In this document: in pieces, positions 23,976 to 33,061 of the stretch | Layout of the letters: each line of letters starts with the position of its first letter | Numbering within the stretch: the first letter of the stretch is position 1 | Assembly (NCBI GenBank): GCA_902706205.1 | Contig: CACSKA010000003.1 | Span: 372,001-436,000, forward strand | Direction of reading: 5' to 3' | Source of the DNA: Chryseobacterium sp. 18061 | GTDB lineage: Bacteria; Pseudomonadota; Gammaproteobacteria; Enterobacterales; Enterobacteriaceae | Length of the DNA: 64,000 bases | Notes under the pieces: generated by a model | Database searches by the model: none | Told to the model about the DNA's origin: nothing | Seen by the model: the letters and a program-made list of their open reading frames with translations, nothing else | Position numbers and translations under genes: made by a program

Positions 23976-24164
23976 ATGGATACCGAATTAAACCCTAAGC
24001 AGCTGGCCGTCGAATTTCTGCGTCGCGATACAAACCCGTTAACCCCTGCGCAATATCTGAAACGCGTTAAACAGTTGGAGCTGGAGTTTGCCGACCTGAT
24101 GGCGCTTTCTTCCCTCGAACTGAAAGAAGAGATCGACTACGCCTGGCGCATGGGTATCCATTGA
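23976..24164 (+). CDS. ydiH: YdiH-like small protein
   Basis: A 62-residue acidic helical protein (QLAVEFLRRD, LTPAQYLKR, ELKEEIDYAWRMGIH). It matches the small E. coli protein YdiH as I remember it, including the length. AAGAGG lies eight bases before the ATG and a terminator follows, so it is an independent gene. Function unknown. The symbol is given from memory and is less certain than the existence of the gene. Confidence 0.7.
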   Translation: MDTELNPKQLAVEFLRRDTNPLTPAQYLKRVKQLELEFADLMALSSLELKEEIDYAWRMGIH

Positions 24165-24185
24165 TCCTGACGTCAGCTATAAAAA

Positions 24186-24215
24186 AACCCGGTGAGTGTC
24201 CTCATCGGGTTTTTT
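24186..24215. terminator. Bidirectional terminator between ydiH and uspE
   Basis: AACCCGGTGAG pairs with CTCATCGGGTT around TGTC, with A-rich and T-rich flanks, lying between convergent genes. Confidence 0.85.
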
Positions 24216-24230
24216 ATTAGCGGCTAACGC

Positions 24231-25181
24231 TTAATCGTCGTCTTCATCGTCCAGTTCGACCGGCGTCTGATACTGATCCGGTTTCAGTGCCAGCAAATCG
24301 CAGCGCAGATGGTCAATCACTTGTTCTGCCGTATTGCCGAGGAACGCCGCAGACAATCCGGTGCGTCCTACGGTGCCGAGCACCACAATCCCCGCTTGCA
24401 AATGCTCCGCCAAATCCGGGATAACTTCCTCCGGCAGGCCTTTTTCGACGTGGGTCATCTCTTCCGAAATACTGTATTTCTGACGTAATGACTTCATTGC
24501 CAGCAGATGTTGGCCGCGAATCGCGTCGTTATACACGCTCGGGTCAAAATCAGGCAGCTCGATTGCAATATTGATAGGGGTAACCGGATACGCGCCAACC
24601 AGATGCACTTCGGTGTGATTAATCTGATCGGCGAGCTGGAGGGTTTCACGAACCAGCTTATCGTTGAGGGCGTTGTGATATTCCTCTTCGCTGGCGAGAT
24701 TAACCGCCACAATCGCTCTACCACCTTCCGGCCACGGTTGGTCTTTCACCATCCAGACCGGACACGGGCATTTTCTCAGCAGATGCCAGTCGGTTGGGGT
24801 GAAAATCACCGCTTCCAGTTTGTCGTGCTGATGCGCCATCTTGAGCAACAAATCGTGCCCGTTACTCATGATTTCCTGAATGATGGCTTCAAAAGGACGG
24901 TTATGCCAGACGACCTTAATGTCAATCGGTACACCGGCATCCAGGTAAAATTTTGCCTGCTCGCGGATCCAGGCGGTCCGTTGGCTGATGACGCCCTGAC
25001 GCATCGCGGTGCGCTCGTCAGGCGACAGAAGGGTGGTCATCTCGTAGGAAAAATCATAGATCGGCAAAAAGGCTTTAATCGATCCACCAATCCGTTGATG
25101 AAGGTAAACAGCGCGCCGTAATGCGGGTTGATCGTCCTGGTTAGGATCGATGGCTACCAACATATTTTGATACTTTGCCAT
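24231..25181 (-). CDS. uspE: UspE, tandem universal stress protein
   Basis: Cytoplasmic stress protein made of two Usp domains in tandem (about residues 4-150 and 157-310), the second carrying [18 protein letters not shown]. The length of 316 residues equals E. coli UspE. The start at 25181 ([14 protein letters not shown]) is preceded by AAGGAG; an in-frame upstream ATG is not. The protein contributes to stress and DNA-damage resistance in E. coli. The C-terminus is very acidic. It lies next to fnr as in E. coli. Confidence 0.95.
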   Translation of the reverse strand: MAKYQNMLVAIDPNQDDQPALRRAVYLHQRIGGSIKAFLPIYDFSYEMTTLLSPDERTAMRQGVISQRTAWIREQAKFYLDAGVPIDIKVVWHNRPFEAIIQEIMSNGHDLLLKMAHQHDKLEAVIFTPTDWHLLRKCPCPVWMVKDQPWPEGGRAIVAVNLASEEEYHNALNDKLVRETLQLADQINHTEVHLVGAYPVTPINIAIELPDFDPSVYNDAIRGQHLLAMKSLRQKYSISEEMTHVEKGLPEEVIPDLAEHLQAGIVVLGTVGRTGLSAAFLGNTAEQVIDHLRCDLLALKPDQYQTPVELDDEDDD

Positions 25182-25317
25182 ACAGGGTCTCCTTACAACT
25201 GTCACCACAGTCTGTAACTAAAAGATAACCCATCCGGAGTGATTGAAACAGGGGAGAACCTTCGCCAGATCAATAAATCAGGAAAATTTAACGATCCGGC
25301 GAAAGGAAAGAGAAGAA

Positions 25318-26070
25318 TCAGGCGACGTTACGGGCGTGGCCAGCGAGGACCGCCAGCGCATCGCTATTTTCGATGGTAATGTACTTCCCTTTAACGGCCA
25401 GCATGCCGCTTTTCTGGAAACGACCCAGCAGACGGCTGATGGTTTCCACCGTCAGACCGAGATAGTTACCGATGTCGCCACGGGTCATGGTCAGACGGAA
25501 TTCACGCGGCGAGAAACCCCGTTCGGCGAAACGACGGGAGAGGTTATAGATAAACGCTGCCAGGCGCTCTTCCGCGTTTTTCTTAGACAGCAGCAGGATC
25601 ATGTCCTGGTCGCCTTTGATTTCGCCGCTCATCAGACGCATCATCTGCTGACGCAGGTTTGGCATCTTACCGGAGAGGTCATCCAGTGTTTCAAACGGGA
25701 TTTCGCAAACCATAGAGGTTTCCAGCGCCTGAGCAAAGCTCGGGTGATGGCCGGTACCAATGGCGTCAAAACCTACTAAATCGCCCGCCAGATGGAAGCC
25801 GGTGATTTGCTCATCACCTTGTTCGGTGATGGTGTAGCTTTTGATGGTCCCGGAGCGGATGGCATACAGAGATTTCAGCTCGTCGCCCGCTTTGAACAGG
25901 GTCTGCCCCTTCTGGATGGGCTTCTTGCGCTCGATGATATTATCAAGCTGATCGAGCTCATGTTCATTCAGAGTGAACGGAATACAGAGCTGGCTGATGC
26001 TGCAATCCTGGCAGTGGATAGCACAACCGCCAGACTGGATGCGTCGAATAATTCGCTTTTCCGGGATCAT
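25318..26070 (-). CDS. fnr: FNR, oxygen-sensing transcription regulator
   Basis: CRP/FNR-family regulator that binds a [4Fe-4S] cluster and dimerises without oxygen to control anaerobic genes. Cluster ligands Cys20, Cys23, Cys29 and the fourth Cys near residue 122 (TSMVCEIPF) are present, followed by the dimerisation helix and the helix-turn-helix with [12 protein letters not shown]. At 250 residues it equals E. coli FNR. An FNR box lies 20 bp upstream of the start, indicating autoregulation. Confidence 0.97.
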   Translation of the reverse strand: MIPEKRIIRRIQSGGCAIHCQDCSISQLCIPFTLNEHELDQLDNIIERKKPIQKGQTLFKAGDELKSLYAIRSGTIKSYTITEQGDEQITGFHLAGDLVGFDAIGTGHHPSFAQALETSMVCEIPFETLDDLSGKMPNLRQQMMRLMSGEIKGDQDMILLLSKKNAEERLAAFIYNLSRRFAERGFSPREFRLTMTRGDIGNYLGLTVETISRLLGRFQKSGMLAVKGKYITIENSDALAVLAGHARNVA

Positions 26071-26089
26071 AGATTTGCTCAGGCTTTAA

Positions 26090-26103
26090 TTGATATTGGT
26101 CAA
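26090..26103. promoter_or_regulatory. FNR box upstream of fnr
   Basis: TTGATATTGGTCAA matches the consensus TTGAT-N4-ATCAA at nine of ten defined bases. Its location just upstream of fnr corresponds to the autoregulatory site known in E. coli. Confidence 0.85.
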
Positions 26104-26263
26104 TTTTAACATCTTTTTGTTGAGCAGGTAAGTCTCGAAAACCCGATTCACGCAATATAAGCAAGGGAAATAGTCTGAAGATTATATCTCTCTGAAATCT
26201 ATGGGTTTAAACTGGAGCGATTTATTAATAAATTGCGCAATCACTCCAGAAAAGCACTAAAAA

Positions 26264-26779
26264 TCAAAGCAGCAGATAGCCTTCATGGCGCAGAAGCCAT
26301 TCTTTGCGCTGCACACCACCGGCATATCCGGTCAGGGTGCCGTTACGGCCAATCACACGGTGACAGGGCACCACAATACTGACTGGATTTGAACCATTAG
26401 CCGCGCCCACCGCGCGTGCCGCACCAGGTCGGCCAAGCTGTTCGGCCAGCTCACCGTAGTGCATGACCTGGCCGCAGGGAATGGAACGTAGCGCCTGCCA
26501 CACTTCTCGCTGAAAAGGCGTGCCCGCAGTCGCGCTTGGCAGGTCATCAATCACGCTGAGATCGCCCTCGAAGTAGGTCTGCATCTTTTTGCTTAAACCG
26601 TTGGGATTACTGGACGCTACGCGCTCATAGCCCTCGGCGTGGTAATGAAGATCAAGCAGATAGCCCATACGGTCGCTGTGTTCGTCCCACTCGACGGCCC
26701 GCAGGTTGAACTGCTCATCACACAGGATCCACAGTGCCCCGAGCGGCGTCGTGATCTTATCTTCCAGCAATCTCAGCAT
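26264..26779 (-). CDS. ogt: Ogt, methylated-DNA--[protein]-cysteine S-methyltransferase
   Basis: Suicide DNA repair protein that transfers alkyl groups from O6-methylguanine or O4-methylthymine to its own cysteine. The active-site motif [10 protein letters not shown] and the following [17 protein letters not shown] are intact. The second ATG (26779) is chosen because AAGGA lies six bases upstream and it gives 171 residues as in E. coli; the ATG at 26782 would be too close. Confidence 0.95.
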   Translation of the reverse strand: MLRLLEDKITTPLGALWILCDEQFNLRAVEWDEHSDRMGYLLDLHYHAEGYERVASSNPNGLSKKMQTYFEGDLSVIDDLPSATAGTPFQREVWQALRSIPCGQVMHYGELAEQLGRPGAARAVGAANGSNPVSIVVPCHRVIGRNGTLTGYAGGVQRKEWLLRHEGYLLL

Positions 26780-27227
26780 CATGTTTCCTTAGTTTAGCCA
26801 CGAGAAAATCCCGAGCCCAATGGGAGGACGATACCATGCCAGTCGTCTGCGCAACCATCTCCAAAAACAGACGCGTTCTCCATTAACAATGAGAAGCGGT
26901 TTTTACGCGTAAAAAATAATCGAAAAATTCCGTGGTTATTTATCGGAGAGGTTATTTCAGTGCGTGAGGGGAAATGCAATCGGATGCTATAAAAATATAT
27001 TCTTAAGCGACGAGGGTTATTATTTAAGCATCGTTTCAAAATAGATAAAACGCAGCGGTTTATTCTGAATGAACAGACTTTGATGACTGTCGCGGACCAT
27101 GGTGGAAAGCGCGTGTCATCATGTGTACGGCGAAATGGTTAACCCGAGCAGGTACTTATTTTGCTAATGAATTTGTGACGTTACTGGTATCGGTAATTAT
27201 TTCAAAGGTGACTATTGTCGCCGCAAT
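26780..27227. other. Intergenic region between ogt and mcaS
   Basis: About 450 A/T-rich bases. Short open frames occur but none has both a ribosome-binding site and a recognisable product. I see no clear operator. Confidence 0.45.
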
Positions 27228-27321
27228 AAAAAAACAGGATCTGCCGACATCCGCCAGATCCCACAGTATACACAGCAATATTTCCATAACGTGTTCCTGC
27301 AATTGGCTCCCCTATGCAGGT
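27228..27321 (-). ncRNA. mcaS: McaS (IsrA) small regulatory RNA
   Basis: Hfq-dependent sRNA that in E. coli controls csgD, flhDC and pgaA and can bind CsrA. On the minus strand a first hairpin CCTGCA/TGCAGG carries GGGGAG in its loop, the body contains TGCTGTGTATACTGT, and the 3' end is an intrinsic terminator, GGATCTG paired with CAGATCC followed by T7 (27234-27228). The body and terminator closely match E. coli McaS as I remember it. As in E. coli it lies upstream of and divergent from smrA. The 5' end is set by homology and is uncertain by a few bases. Confidence 0.85.
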
Positions 27322-27333
27322 ATTATAGTTATA
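27322..27333 (-). promoter_or_regulatory. -10 region of mcaS
   Basis: Two overlapping candidates, TATAAC and TATAAT, lie in tandem directly before the sRNA. TATAAC places the start at 27321; TATAAT would place it about six bases further in. No good -35 element is visible, which fits an activator-dependent promoter. Confidence 0.6.
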
Positions 27334-27364
27334 GCGAATTTAAATTAAATTACCAGTACTTTTA

Positions 27365-27380
27365 GGTGATAGATTTCACG
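27365..27380 (-). promoter_or_regulatory. CRP-like site upstream of mcaS
   Basis: CGTGAAATCTATCACC contains the GTGA-N6-TCAC core of a CRP site. The centre lies about 51-58 bases before the likely start, depending on which -10 is used. E. coli mcaS is known to need CRP. Confidence 0.6.
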
Positions 27381-27585
27381 ATTTTTTAACATTGTTGTTT
27401 CATTGTACCGCGCGTTAATACTATTTAAGTGGGGGTTAAGTATCCCTATTCCCCATTCGGTTAACGTTCACCTCTGAATATATTCTTTCAGCAATCAGTT
27501 TCCAGAATCCCAAAACGCGTTGAGCACGGGGCTGGGCGCGGCTATAGTAGCTTTTCAGCCGTCGCAGCACTGGGAGGAGGTGAAG

Positions 27586-28149
27586 ATGAACCCTGACGAC
27601 AAATTTCTGTTTCTTGACGCCATGGAAGATGTTCAGCCGCTGAAGCACAATGATGACGTGCACTGGCAGCCCAGCCGCAACACCCGCACGCCGCAGCATT
27701 TCGATACGCTCCAGCACGATAATTTCCTGACCACCGGTTTCCTCGATCTCGTGCCGCTCGGCATACCGCTGGAGTTCAAGCGCGACGGGCTACAAACAGG
27801 CGTTCTGGATAAATTGCGCTTAGGAAAATACAGCCAACAGGCGAGCCTGACGCTATTGCGCCAGCCGGTCGAGCAGTGTCGACAGCAGCTGTTCGCGTTT
27901 ATCCGTCAGGCGCATAAAGACGGACTGAGAAACGTGCTGATTATTCATGGCAAAGGTAAAGCGGACAACTCCCACGCCAATGTGATTCGGAGCTATCTGG
28001 CGCGCTGGTTGACAGAATTTGACGACGTTCAGGCGTTTTGTAGCGCACTGCCACATCACGGCGGCAGCGGGGCGTGTTATGTGGCATTAAAGAAATCCGA
28101 ACAGGCGAAGCAGGAAAACTGGGAACGTCACGCCAAACGCAGCCGCTAA
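27586..28149 (+). CDS. smrA: SmrA (YdaL), Smr-domain endonuclease
   Basis: A 187-residue protein with a C-terminal Smr domain (about residues 85-175) including LDKLRLGKYSQQASLTL, FIRQAHKDGLRNVLIIHGKG and the HHGGSGACYVAL ending, matching E. coli SmrA, which has DNA-nicking activity. The ATG at 27586 follows GGAGGAGG and gives the E. coli length. The last 4 bp overlap the convergent pcaR gene. Confidence 0.92.
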   Translation: MNPDDKFLFLDAMEDVQPLKHNDDVHWQPSRNTRTPQHFDTLQHDNFLTTGFLDLVPLGIPLEFKRDGLQTGVLDKLRLGKYSQQASLTLLRQPVEQCRQQLFAFIRQAHKDGLRNVLIIHGKGKADNSHANVIRSYLARWLTEFDDVQAFCSALPHHGGSGACYVALKKSEQAKQENWERHAKRSR

Positions 28150-28952
28150 CGCAGCAACAGCGTTAATTCCTTCGCCGCTTTCTGCAGTTCTGGCAACACC
28201 CGAGCGACCATTTCATTGGCAGAAACCTGGCCTGCATGGACCCCGACGTTCAGTGCCGCAACACAATGTCCCTGCGGGTTAAACAGCGGCACCGCCAGCG
28301 ATCGTAACCCCATTTCCAGCTCCTGATCATTCAGCGCGTAGCCCTGTTGGCGCACGCGCTTCAGCTCTGTGCGGAGTTTACTCACTGAATCCACCGTTTG
28401 CGGCGTGTAACGGATCATCGTTACCCGCGCCAGCATATCGTTCAGTTTCTCTTCCGGTTGGTGGCTCAACAGCACGCGCCCCATTGACGTCGCCCAGGCG
28501 GGCAAGCGACTGCCGATATCCAAATCGATAGTCATGATTCGGGAACTCGATGCCCGCGCAATATAAAGAATATCGTCGCCGTCGAGCGTGGCGATGGAGC
28601 AGGATTCGTTCAGCATTTCACTCAGATGTTTTAACACCGGCTGCGCGGAGCGGGCTAGCGGTGTAGAGGCCAGCCAGGCGTGCCCGAGCGACAGAATGCG
28701 AGGACGCAGCTGGAAATTTTTTCCGTCCTCGGCGTACACAAACCCCAGCTTTCCGAGGGTGTACAGGCAGCGTCGTACCGCCGCCCGCGGAATGCCGGTT
28801 TTCTGGCTGATTTGCGAAATCGACAGCACCGGGCGCTGCGGGGTAAATGCCTGAATCACCTCCAGACCACGCGCCAGCGAAGCCATATAATTCGGGTCAC
28901 CCTTGAACGGATCGCTTTCACCGTTCAGCACATCGTCAGGATGTTTGGTCAT
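28146..28952 (-). CDS. pcaR: PcaR, IclR-family regulator of the beta-ketoadipate genes
   Basis: A 268-residue IclR-type regulator with an N-terminal winged helix (LARGLEVIQAF, ISQISQKTGIPRAAVRRCLYTL) and a C-terminal effector domain. It is divergent from pcaIJFBDC, the usual position of PcaR, which activates pca genes with beta-ketoadipate. The start at 28952 follows GGAG; in-frame codons further upstream run into the operator region. Paired operator-like repeats lie between it and pcaI. Confidence 0.9.
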   Translation of the reverse strand: MTKHPDDVLNGESDPFKGDPNYMASLARGLEVIQAFTPQRPVLSISQISQKTGIPRAAVRRCLYTLGKLGFVYAEDGKNFQLRPRILSLGHAWLASTPLARSAQPVLKHLSEMLNESCSIATLDGDDILYIARASSSRIMTIDLDIGSRLPAWATSMGRVLLSHQPEEKLNDMLARVTMIRYTPQTVDSVSKLRTELKRVRQQGYALNDQELEMGLRSLAVPLFNPQGHCVAALNVGVHAGQVSANEMVARVLPELQKAAKELTLLLR

Positions 28953-29006
28953 ATTGTTGTCTCCGGATTTGCCACTGATCACATTCTGAAAACAAACATA
29001 CAGGAT

Positions 29007-29040
29007 GTTCGATAATCGCACCATATTTCGATTATCGCCC
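29007..29040. promoter_or_regulatory. PcaR operator pair, pcaR-proximal
   Basis: Two 15-bp units start 19 bp apart: GTTCGATAATCGCAC (29007), which I recall as the Pseudomonas PcaR site, and TTTCGATTATCGCCC (29026), identical at 12 of 15 positions. Confidence 0.75.
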
Positions 29041-29071
29041 TTGACCAACATCGTTAAGCGGGTCACATTTT

Positions 29072-29105
29072 GTGCGAACAACGCATATAAGTGCGATAAC
29101 CGCAC
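29072..29105. promoter_or_regulatory. PcaR operator pair, pcaI-proximal
   Basis: Two 15-bp units again start 19 bp apart: GTGCGAACAACGCAT (29072, 10 of 15 matches to GTTCGATAATCGCAC) and GTGCGATAACCGCAC (29091, 13 of 15). The pair ends 16 bp before the pcaI start codon. Confidence 0.7.
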
Positions 29106-29121
29106 AACAAGGAGCGACCTG

Positions 29122-29808
29122 ATGATTGATAAAAGCGTCCCGACGCCGGCACAGGCCATTGCCGGGATCCCTGATGGTGCCACCATCATGATTGGCGGTT
29201 TTGGCCCCGCCGGACAGCCTACCTTTCTGATTGATGCCCTGATAGAACAGGGCGTCCGCGACCTCACCATCATTAATAACAACGCCGGAAACGGTGAAGT
29301 AGGCTTGGCTGCGCTACTGAAAGCCGGGCGGGTGCGCAAAATGATCTGCTCCTTCCCGCGCCAGGTGGATTCGCAGATTTTTGATGATCTTTATCGCCGC
29401 GGGAAAGTAGAGCTGGAACTGGTGCCGCAGGGCAATCTGGCGGCGCGCATTCAGGCTGCTGGGGCCGGGCTTGGCGCGGTGTTTACGCCAACCGGTTACG
29501 GTACGCCGCTGGCGGAAGGCAAAGAGACGCGTGAAATCGACGGCCGTCATTATGTGCTCGAATATCCGATCCACGCGGATTTCGCGTTGATCAAAGCCCA
29601 TCAGGCGGATCGCTGGGGCAATCTGATTTATCGCAAAGCGGCGCGCAACTTTGGGCCGATCATGGCGACCGCGGCAAAAATCACCGTGGCGGAAGTGTCG
29701 GACATTGTGCCACTTGGTGAACTTGACCCGGAAAACGTGGTAACGCCGGGGATCTTCGTTCAGCGCGTGTTTTCGCTGGCTAACCTGACCGTGGCCAAAA
29801 GCGCCTGA
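29122..29808 (+). CDS. pcaI: PcaI, 3-oxoadipate CoA-transferase subunit A
   Basis: Alpha subunit of the succinyl-CoA:3-oxoadipate CoA-transferase, the penultimate step of protocatechuate breakdown. The N-terminal glycine motif MIGGFGPAGQP and ADFALIKAHQADRWGN are family hallmarks. AAGGAG lies seven bases before the ATG at 29122, giving 228 residues. First gene of pcaIJFBDC; pcaJ follows after 10 bp. Confidence 0.94.
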   Translation: MIDKSVPTPAQAIAGIPDGATIMIGGFGPAGQPTFLIDALIEQGVRDLTIINNNAGNGEVGLAALLKAGRVRKMICSFPRQVDSQIFDDLYRRGKVELELVPQGNLAARIQAAGAGLGAVFTPTGYGTPLAEGKETREIDGRHYVLEYPIHADFALIKAHQADRWGNLIYRKAARNFGPIMATAAKITVAEVSDIVPLGELDPENVVTPGIFVQRVFSLANLTVAKSA

Positions 29809-29818
29809 GGAGAACCTG

Positions 29819-30475
29819 ATGCAAAAATTGACCCGTGACGAAATGGCGAAACGCGTGGCCCAAGATATTCCTGAAGGCGCGTATGTGAATCTGGGTATCG
29901 GCCTGCCGACCCGCATCGCCAACTATCTTCCGGCGGATAAAGAGATCTTCCTGCACAGCGAAAATGGGCTGCTTGGTATGGGGCCAAAGCCGCAGAAAGG
30001 GGAAGAGGATCCGGAACTGATCAACGCCGGGAAGGAGTACGTCACGCTGTTGCCCGGTGGTTGCTATTTCCATCACGGTGACTCGTTCGCGATGATGCGC
30101 GGCGGTCATCTCGATATCTGCGTGCTGGGCGCGTATCAGGTTTCTGCCAGCGGCGATCTCGCTAACTGGAGCACCGGTGCCCCGGATGCGATCCCGGCAG
30201 TCGGCGGGGCGATGGATCTTGCCATTGGCGCACGCCAGGTGTTCGTGATGATGGATCACCTGACTCGCGATGGCGAGTGCAAACTGGTGAATAGCTGCAG
30301 TTATCCGCTGACCGGTATTGGCTGCGTCAGTCGCATTTATACTGACCTGGCGGTGATTGATATCACACCTGACGGCCCGGTGGTGCGTGAAATTTTCAAC
30401 GGCCTCTCGTTTGAAGAGTTGCAGCGACTCACGCCGGTGAAACTGACCTTCAGCCAACTGGCGCAGAGCGCGTAA
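29819..30475 (+). CDS. pcaJ: PcaJ, 3-oxoadipate CoA-transferase subunit B
   Basis: Beta subunit of the same enzyme, 218 residues. The catalytic glutamate is Glu48 in SENGLLGMGP, which forms the CoA-thioester intermediate. NLGIGLPT near the N-terminus and the GGAMDLAIGARQVFV segment are typical. GGAG precedes the start. The next gene starts 9 bp after its stop. Confidence 0.94.
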   Translation: MQKLTRDEMAKRVAQDIPEGAYVNLGIGLPTRIANYLPADKEIFLHSENGLLGMGPKPQKGEEDPELINAGKEYVTLLPGGCYFHHGDSFAMMRGGHLDICVLGAYQVSASGDLANWSTGAPDAIPAVGGAMDLAIGARQVFVMMDHLTRDGECKLVNSCSYPLTGIGCVSRIYTDLAVIDITPDGPVVREIFNGLSFEELQRLTPVKLTFSQLAQSA

Positions 30476-30484
30476 GGAATGACG

Positions 30485-31687
30485 ATGAATCAGGCATTTA
30501 TCTGCGACGCAGTGCGCACACCCTTTGGTCGCTTTGGTGGTACGCTCTCAACGGTGCGAGCTGACGATTTAGCCGCACTGCCGCTGAAAGCGCTGCTGGA
30601 ACGCAATCCGGGGCTGGATCCGGCGCGTATCGACGACGTGATTTACGGCTGTGCCAACCAGGCCGGGGAAGACAATCGCAACGTGGCGCGCATGGCACTG
30701 CTGCTGGCTGGGCTACCGGAAAGCGTGCCGGGCAGCACCGTAAACCGCCTTTGCGGTTCGAGCCTGGATGCGATAGGCATAGCGGCGCGCGCTATTAAAA
30801 GTGGGGAAACGCAGCTGATGGTAGCCGGTGGCGTGGAAAGCATGTCCCGCGCGCCGTTTGTGATGGGCAAAGCCGAAAGCGCATTTAGCCGCAGCATGAA
30901 AATGGAAGATACCACCCTCGGCTGGCGTTTTATCAACCCGTTGATGAAAGCGTTGTACGGTGTAGATTCGATGCCGGAAACGGCGGAAAACGTGGCGGAT
31001 GAGTTCGGTATTTCTCGTGCTGATCAGGATGCGTTTGCGCTCCGTAGTCAGCAGCGAACCGCACTGGCGCAGGAAAAAGGCCTGTTTGACGACGAACTCA
31101 TCGCCGTATCGGTGCCGCAGCGTAAAGGCGATGCGCTGAATTTTGCGCGCGATGAGCACCCGCGCAGCACCTCGCTGGAATCACTGGCTAAACTGAAAGG
31201 GGTGGTGCGGGCTGATGGCAGCGTCACGGCGGGTAATGCTTCCGGTGTGAACGACGGGGCATGTGCGTTGCTGCTGGCAAGCGAACAGGCGTTAATTGCC
31301 TATGATTTACAGCCACTGGCGCGCGTAGTTGGCGTGGCGACGGCAGGCCTGGCACCACGAATAATGGGGTTTGGCCCGTCTCCGGCTGTACACAAAGTGC
31401 TAGCACAGACCGGATTGACGCTCGGCCAGATGGATGTGATAGAACTGAATGAAGCCTTTGCCGCCCAGGCGTTGGCGGTGACGCGTTCGCTGGGGCTGGC
31501 GGACGATGCGGCCCACGTCAACCCGAACGGTGGGGCGATTGCGCTGGGACATCCGCTCGGTGCGTCCGGTGGACGACTGGCGATGACCGCCGCGTATCAG
31601 CTGAAACGCACCGGTGGGCGCTACGCGCTGTGCACCATGTGTATCGGCGTTGGGCAGGGGATTGCGCTGATTATTGAACGGGTTTAA
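30485..31687 (+). CDS. pcaF: PcaF, beta-ketoadipyl-CoA thiolase
   Basis: Thiolase that cleaves 3-oxoadipyl-CoA to succinyl-CoA and acetyl-CoA. The nucleophile Cys90 ([10 protein letters not shown]), the histidine in [11 protein letters not shown] and the C-terminal cysteine in [10 protein letters not shown] are present. The ATG at 30485 is chosen because AAGGA lies six bases upstream and gives 400 residues, the family length; the ATG at 30479 abuts the ribosome-binding site. Confidence 0.94.
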   Translation: MNQAFICDAVRTPFGRFGGTLSTVRADDLAALPLKALLERNPGLDPARIDDVIYGCANQAGEDNRNVARMALLLAGLPESVPGSTVNRLCGSSLDAIGIAARAIKSGETQLMVAGGVESMSRAPFVMGKAESAFSRSMKMEDTTLGWRFINPLMKALYGVDSMPETAENVADEFGISRADQDAFALRSQQRTALAQEKGLFDDELIAVSVPQRKGDALNFARDEHPRSTSLESLAKLKGVVRADGSVTAGNASGVNDGACALLLASEQALIAYDLQPLARVVGVATAGLAPRIMGFGPSPAVHKVLAQTGLTLGQMDVIELNEAFAAQALAVTRSLGLADDAAHVNPNGGAIALGHPLGASGGRLAMTAAYQLKRTGGRYALCTMCIGVGQGIALIIERV

Positions 31688-31696
31688 GGAGCCGGA

Positions 31697-33061
31697 ATGG
31701 ATGTGTTGACCCCGTTGTTGCGCGGCAGTGCGCTGACGGCCATGTTTAGCGATGCGAACACCGTGCAGGGGATGCTCGATTTTGAAGCCGCACTGGCGCG
31801 GGCTGAAGCGCGCTGCGGCGTTATCCCGCATGAGGCGGTGGCGGCCATTGAAGCCGCCTGTCAGGTAAAGAATATCGACCTGCTGGCATTGGCTGATGCT
31901 GCTGCCAGCGCGGGCAATCTGGCAATCCCGCTGGTCAAACAGCTCACCGCACAGGTGAAAATGCGTGATGAAAATGCGGCCCGCTACGTGCACTGGGGCG
32001 CAACCAGCCAGGATGCCATCGACACCGGTTTTGTGCTGCAACTGCGTAATGCGTTGCGTGAAACGGACGCGATGCTGACGCGGCTGTTGTCGACGCTGGC
32101 CGAACAAACTGAAATCCATCGCCAGACGGTGATGCCGGGCCGTACCTGGATGCAGCACGCGTTGCCTGTCACTTTTGGTCTCAAACTCGCCGGAACGCTG
32201 GATGCGCTACTGCGCTGGCAGCGGCGCCTGCGTGAAATGCAGGCTCGCGTTTTGACGCTTCAGTTTGGCGGCGCGGCGGGCACTTTGGCCTCACTCAACG
32301 AGCGCGGTCCGGCGGTGGCGCAGGCGTTAGCGCAGGAATTACACCTCACGCAGCCGGATACACCGTGGCACAGTCAACGCGATCGGTTCCTCGAGGTGGG
32401 GCACGGGTACGCGGGCGTGTGCGGCACGCTCGGTAAATTCGCCAACGATTTTTCACTGCTGATGCAAACCGAAGTAGCGGAAGTCTGTGAGCCGACGGCC
32501 CCAGGGCGCGGCGGATCGTCGACTATGCCGCACAAACGTAATCCGATTGGCTGCGCAGCTATTCTCACCGCCGCCCAGCGAACGCCGGGCCTGATGGCAA
32601 CGCTGTACGCCGGTCTTATTCAGCAGCATGAAAGGGCGCTCGGCGGCTGGCAGGCGGAATGGGAAGTGCTGCCCGAATTGCTGATGCTGACCGGCGCGGC
32701 TATCGTTCAGAGCGAACAGCTGGTGCGTGGGATGCAGGTGGACGCCGCCAAAATGCGCGCCGACCTGGATATCACTCACGGGCTGATTATGGCGGAATCA
32801 GTAACTCTGGCGCTGGCGAAACATCTGGGCAAACAGGACGCGCACCATCTCGTGGAGACACTTTGTCACGCGGCACTGGACCAAAAACGCCCGCTGTTGC
32901 AGCTGCTGGAAGCCGATTCGCGTATCACCGCCTGGTTCACCTCCACTGAATTACATACGCTACTGGACCCGTCGCGGGCCACCGGCAGCGCCGATCATTT
33001 TGTGCGTCAGGTTCTGACGCGATATCAGGAGCAACGTCATGACGCTTCATTATCAGATTGA
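31697..33061 (+). CDS. pcaB: PcaB, 3-carboxy-cis,cis-muconate cycloisomerase
   Basis: Fumarase/aspartase-superfamily enzyme of 454 residues that lactonises carboxymuconate. The superfamily signature is GSSTMPHKRNPIGC, and HWGATSQD and RTWMQHALPVTFG are also typical. AAGGAG precedes the ATG. Its last 23 bp overlap the start of pcaD, implying translational coupling. Order in the operon is not the order of reactions: PcaB acts first of the enzymes encoded here. Confidence 0.94.
   Translation: MDVLTPLLRGSALTAMFSDANTVQGMLDFEAALARAEARCGVIPHEAVAAIEAACQVKNIDLLALADAAASAGNLAIPLVKQLTAQVKMRDENAARYVHWGATSQDAIDTGFVLQLRNALRETDAMLTRLLSTLAEQTEIHRQTVMPGRTWMQHALPVTFGLKLAGTLDALLRWQRRLREMQARVLTLQFGGAAGTLASLNERGPAVAQALAQELHLTQPDTPWHSQRDRFLEVGHGYAGVCGTLGKFANDFSLLMQTEVAEVCEPTAPGRGGSSTMPHKRNPIGCAAILTAAQRTPGLMATLYAGLIQQHERALGGWQAEWEVLPELLMLTGAAIVQSEQLVRGMQVDAAKMRADLDITHGLIMAESVTLALAKHLGKQDAHHLVETLCHAALDQKRPLLQLLEADSRITAWFTSTELHTLLDPSRATGSADHFVRQVLTRYQEQRHDASLSD

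Noticed and set aside
27156..27287. A 43-codon minus-strand frame (MEILLCILWDLADVG...) with AGGA upstream and a TATAAT-like box
   Set aside because: It lies across the McaS sRNA and its intrinsic terminator, so transcription would stop inside it; the similarity to McaS explains the conservation better.
27121..27348. 75-codon plus-strand frame
   Set aside because: No ribosome-binding site and no recognisable product; it is antisense to mcaS.
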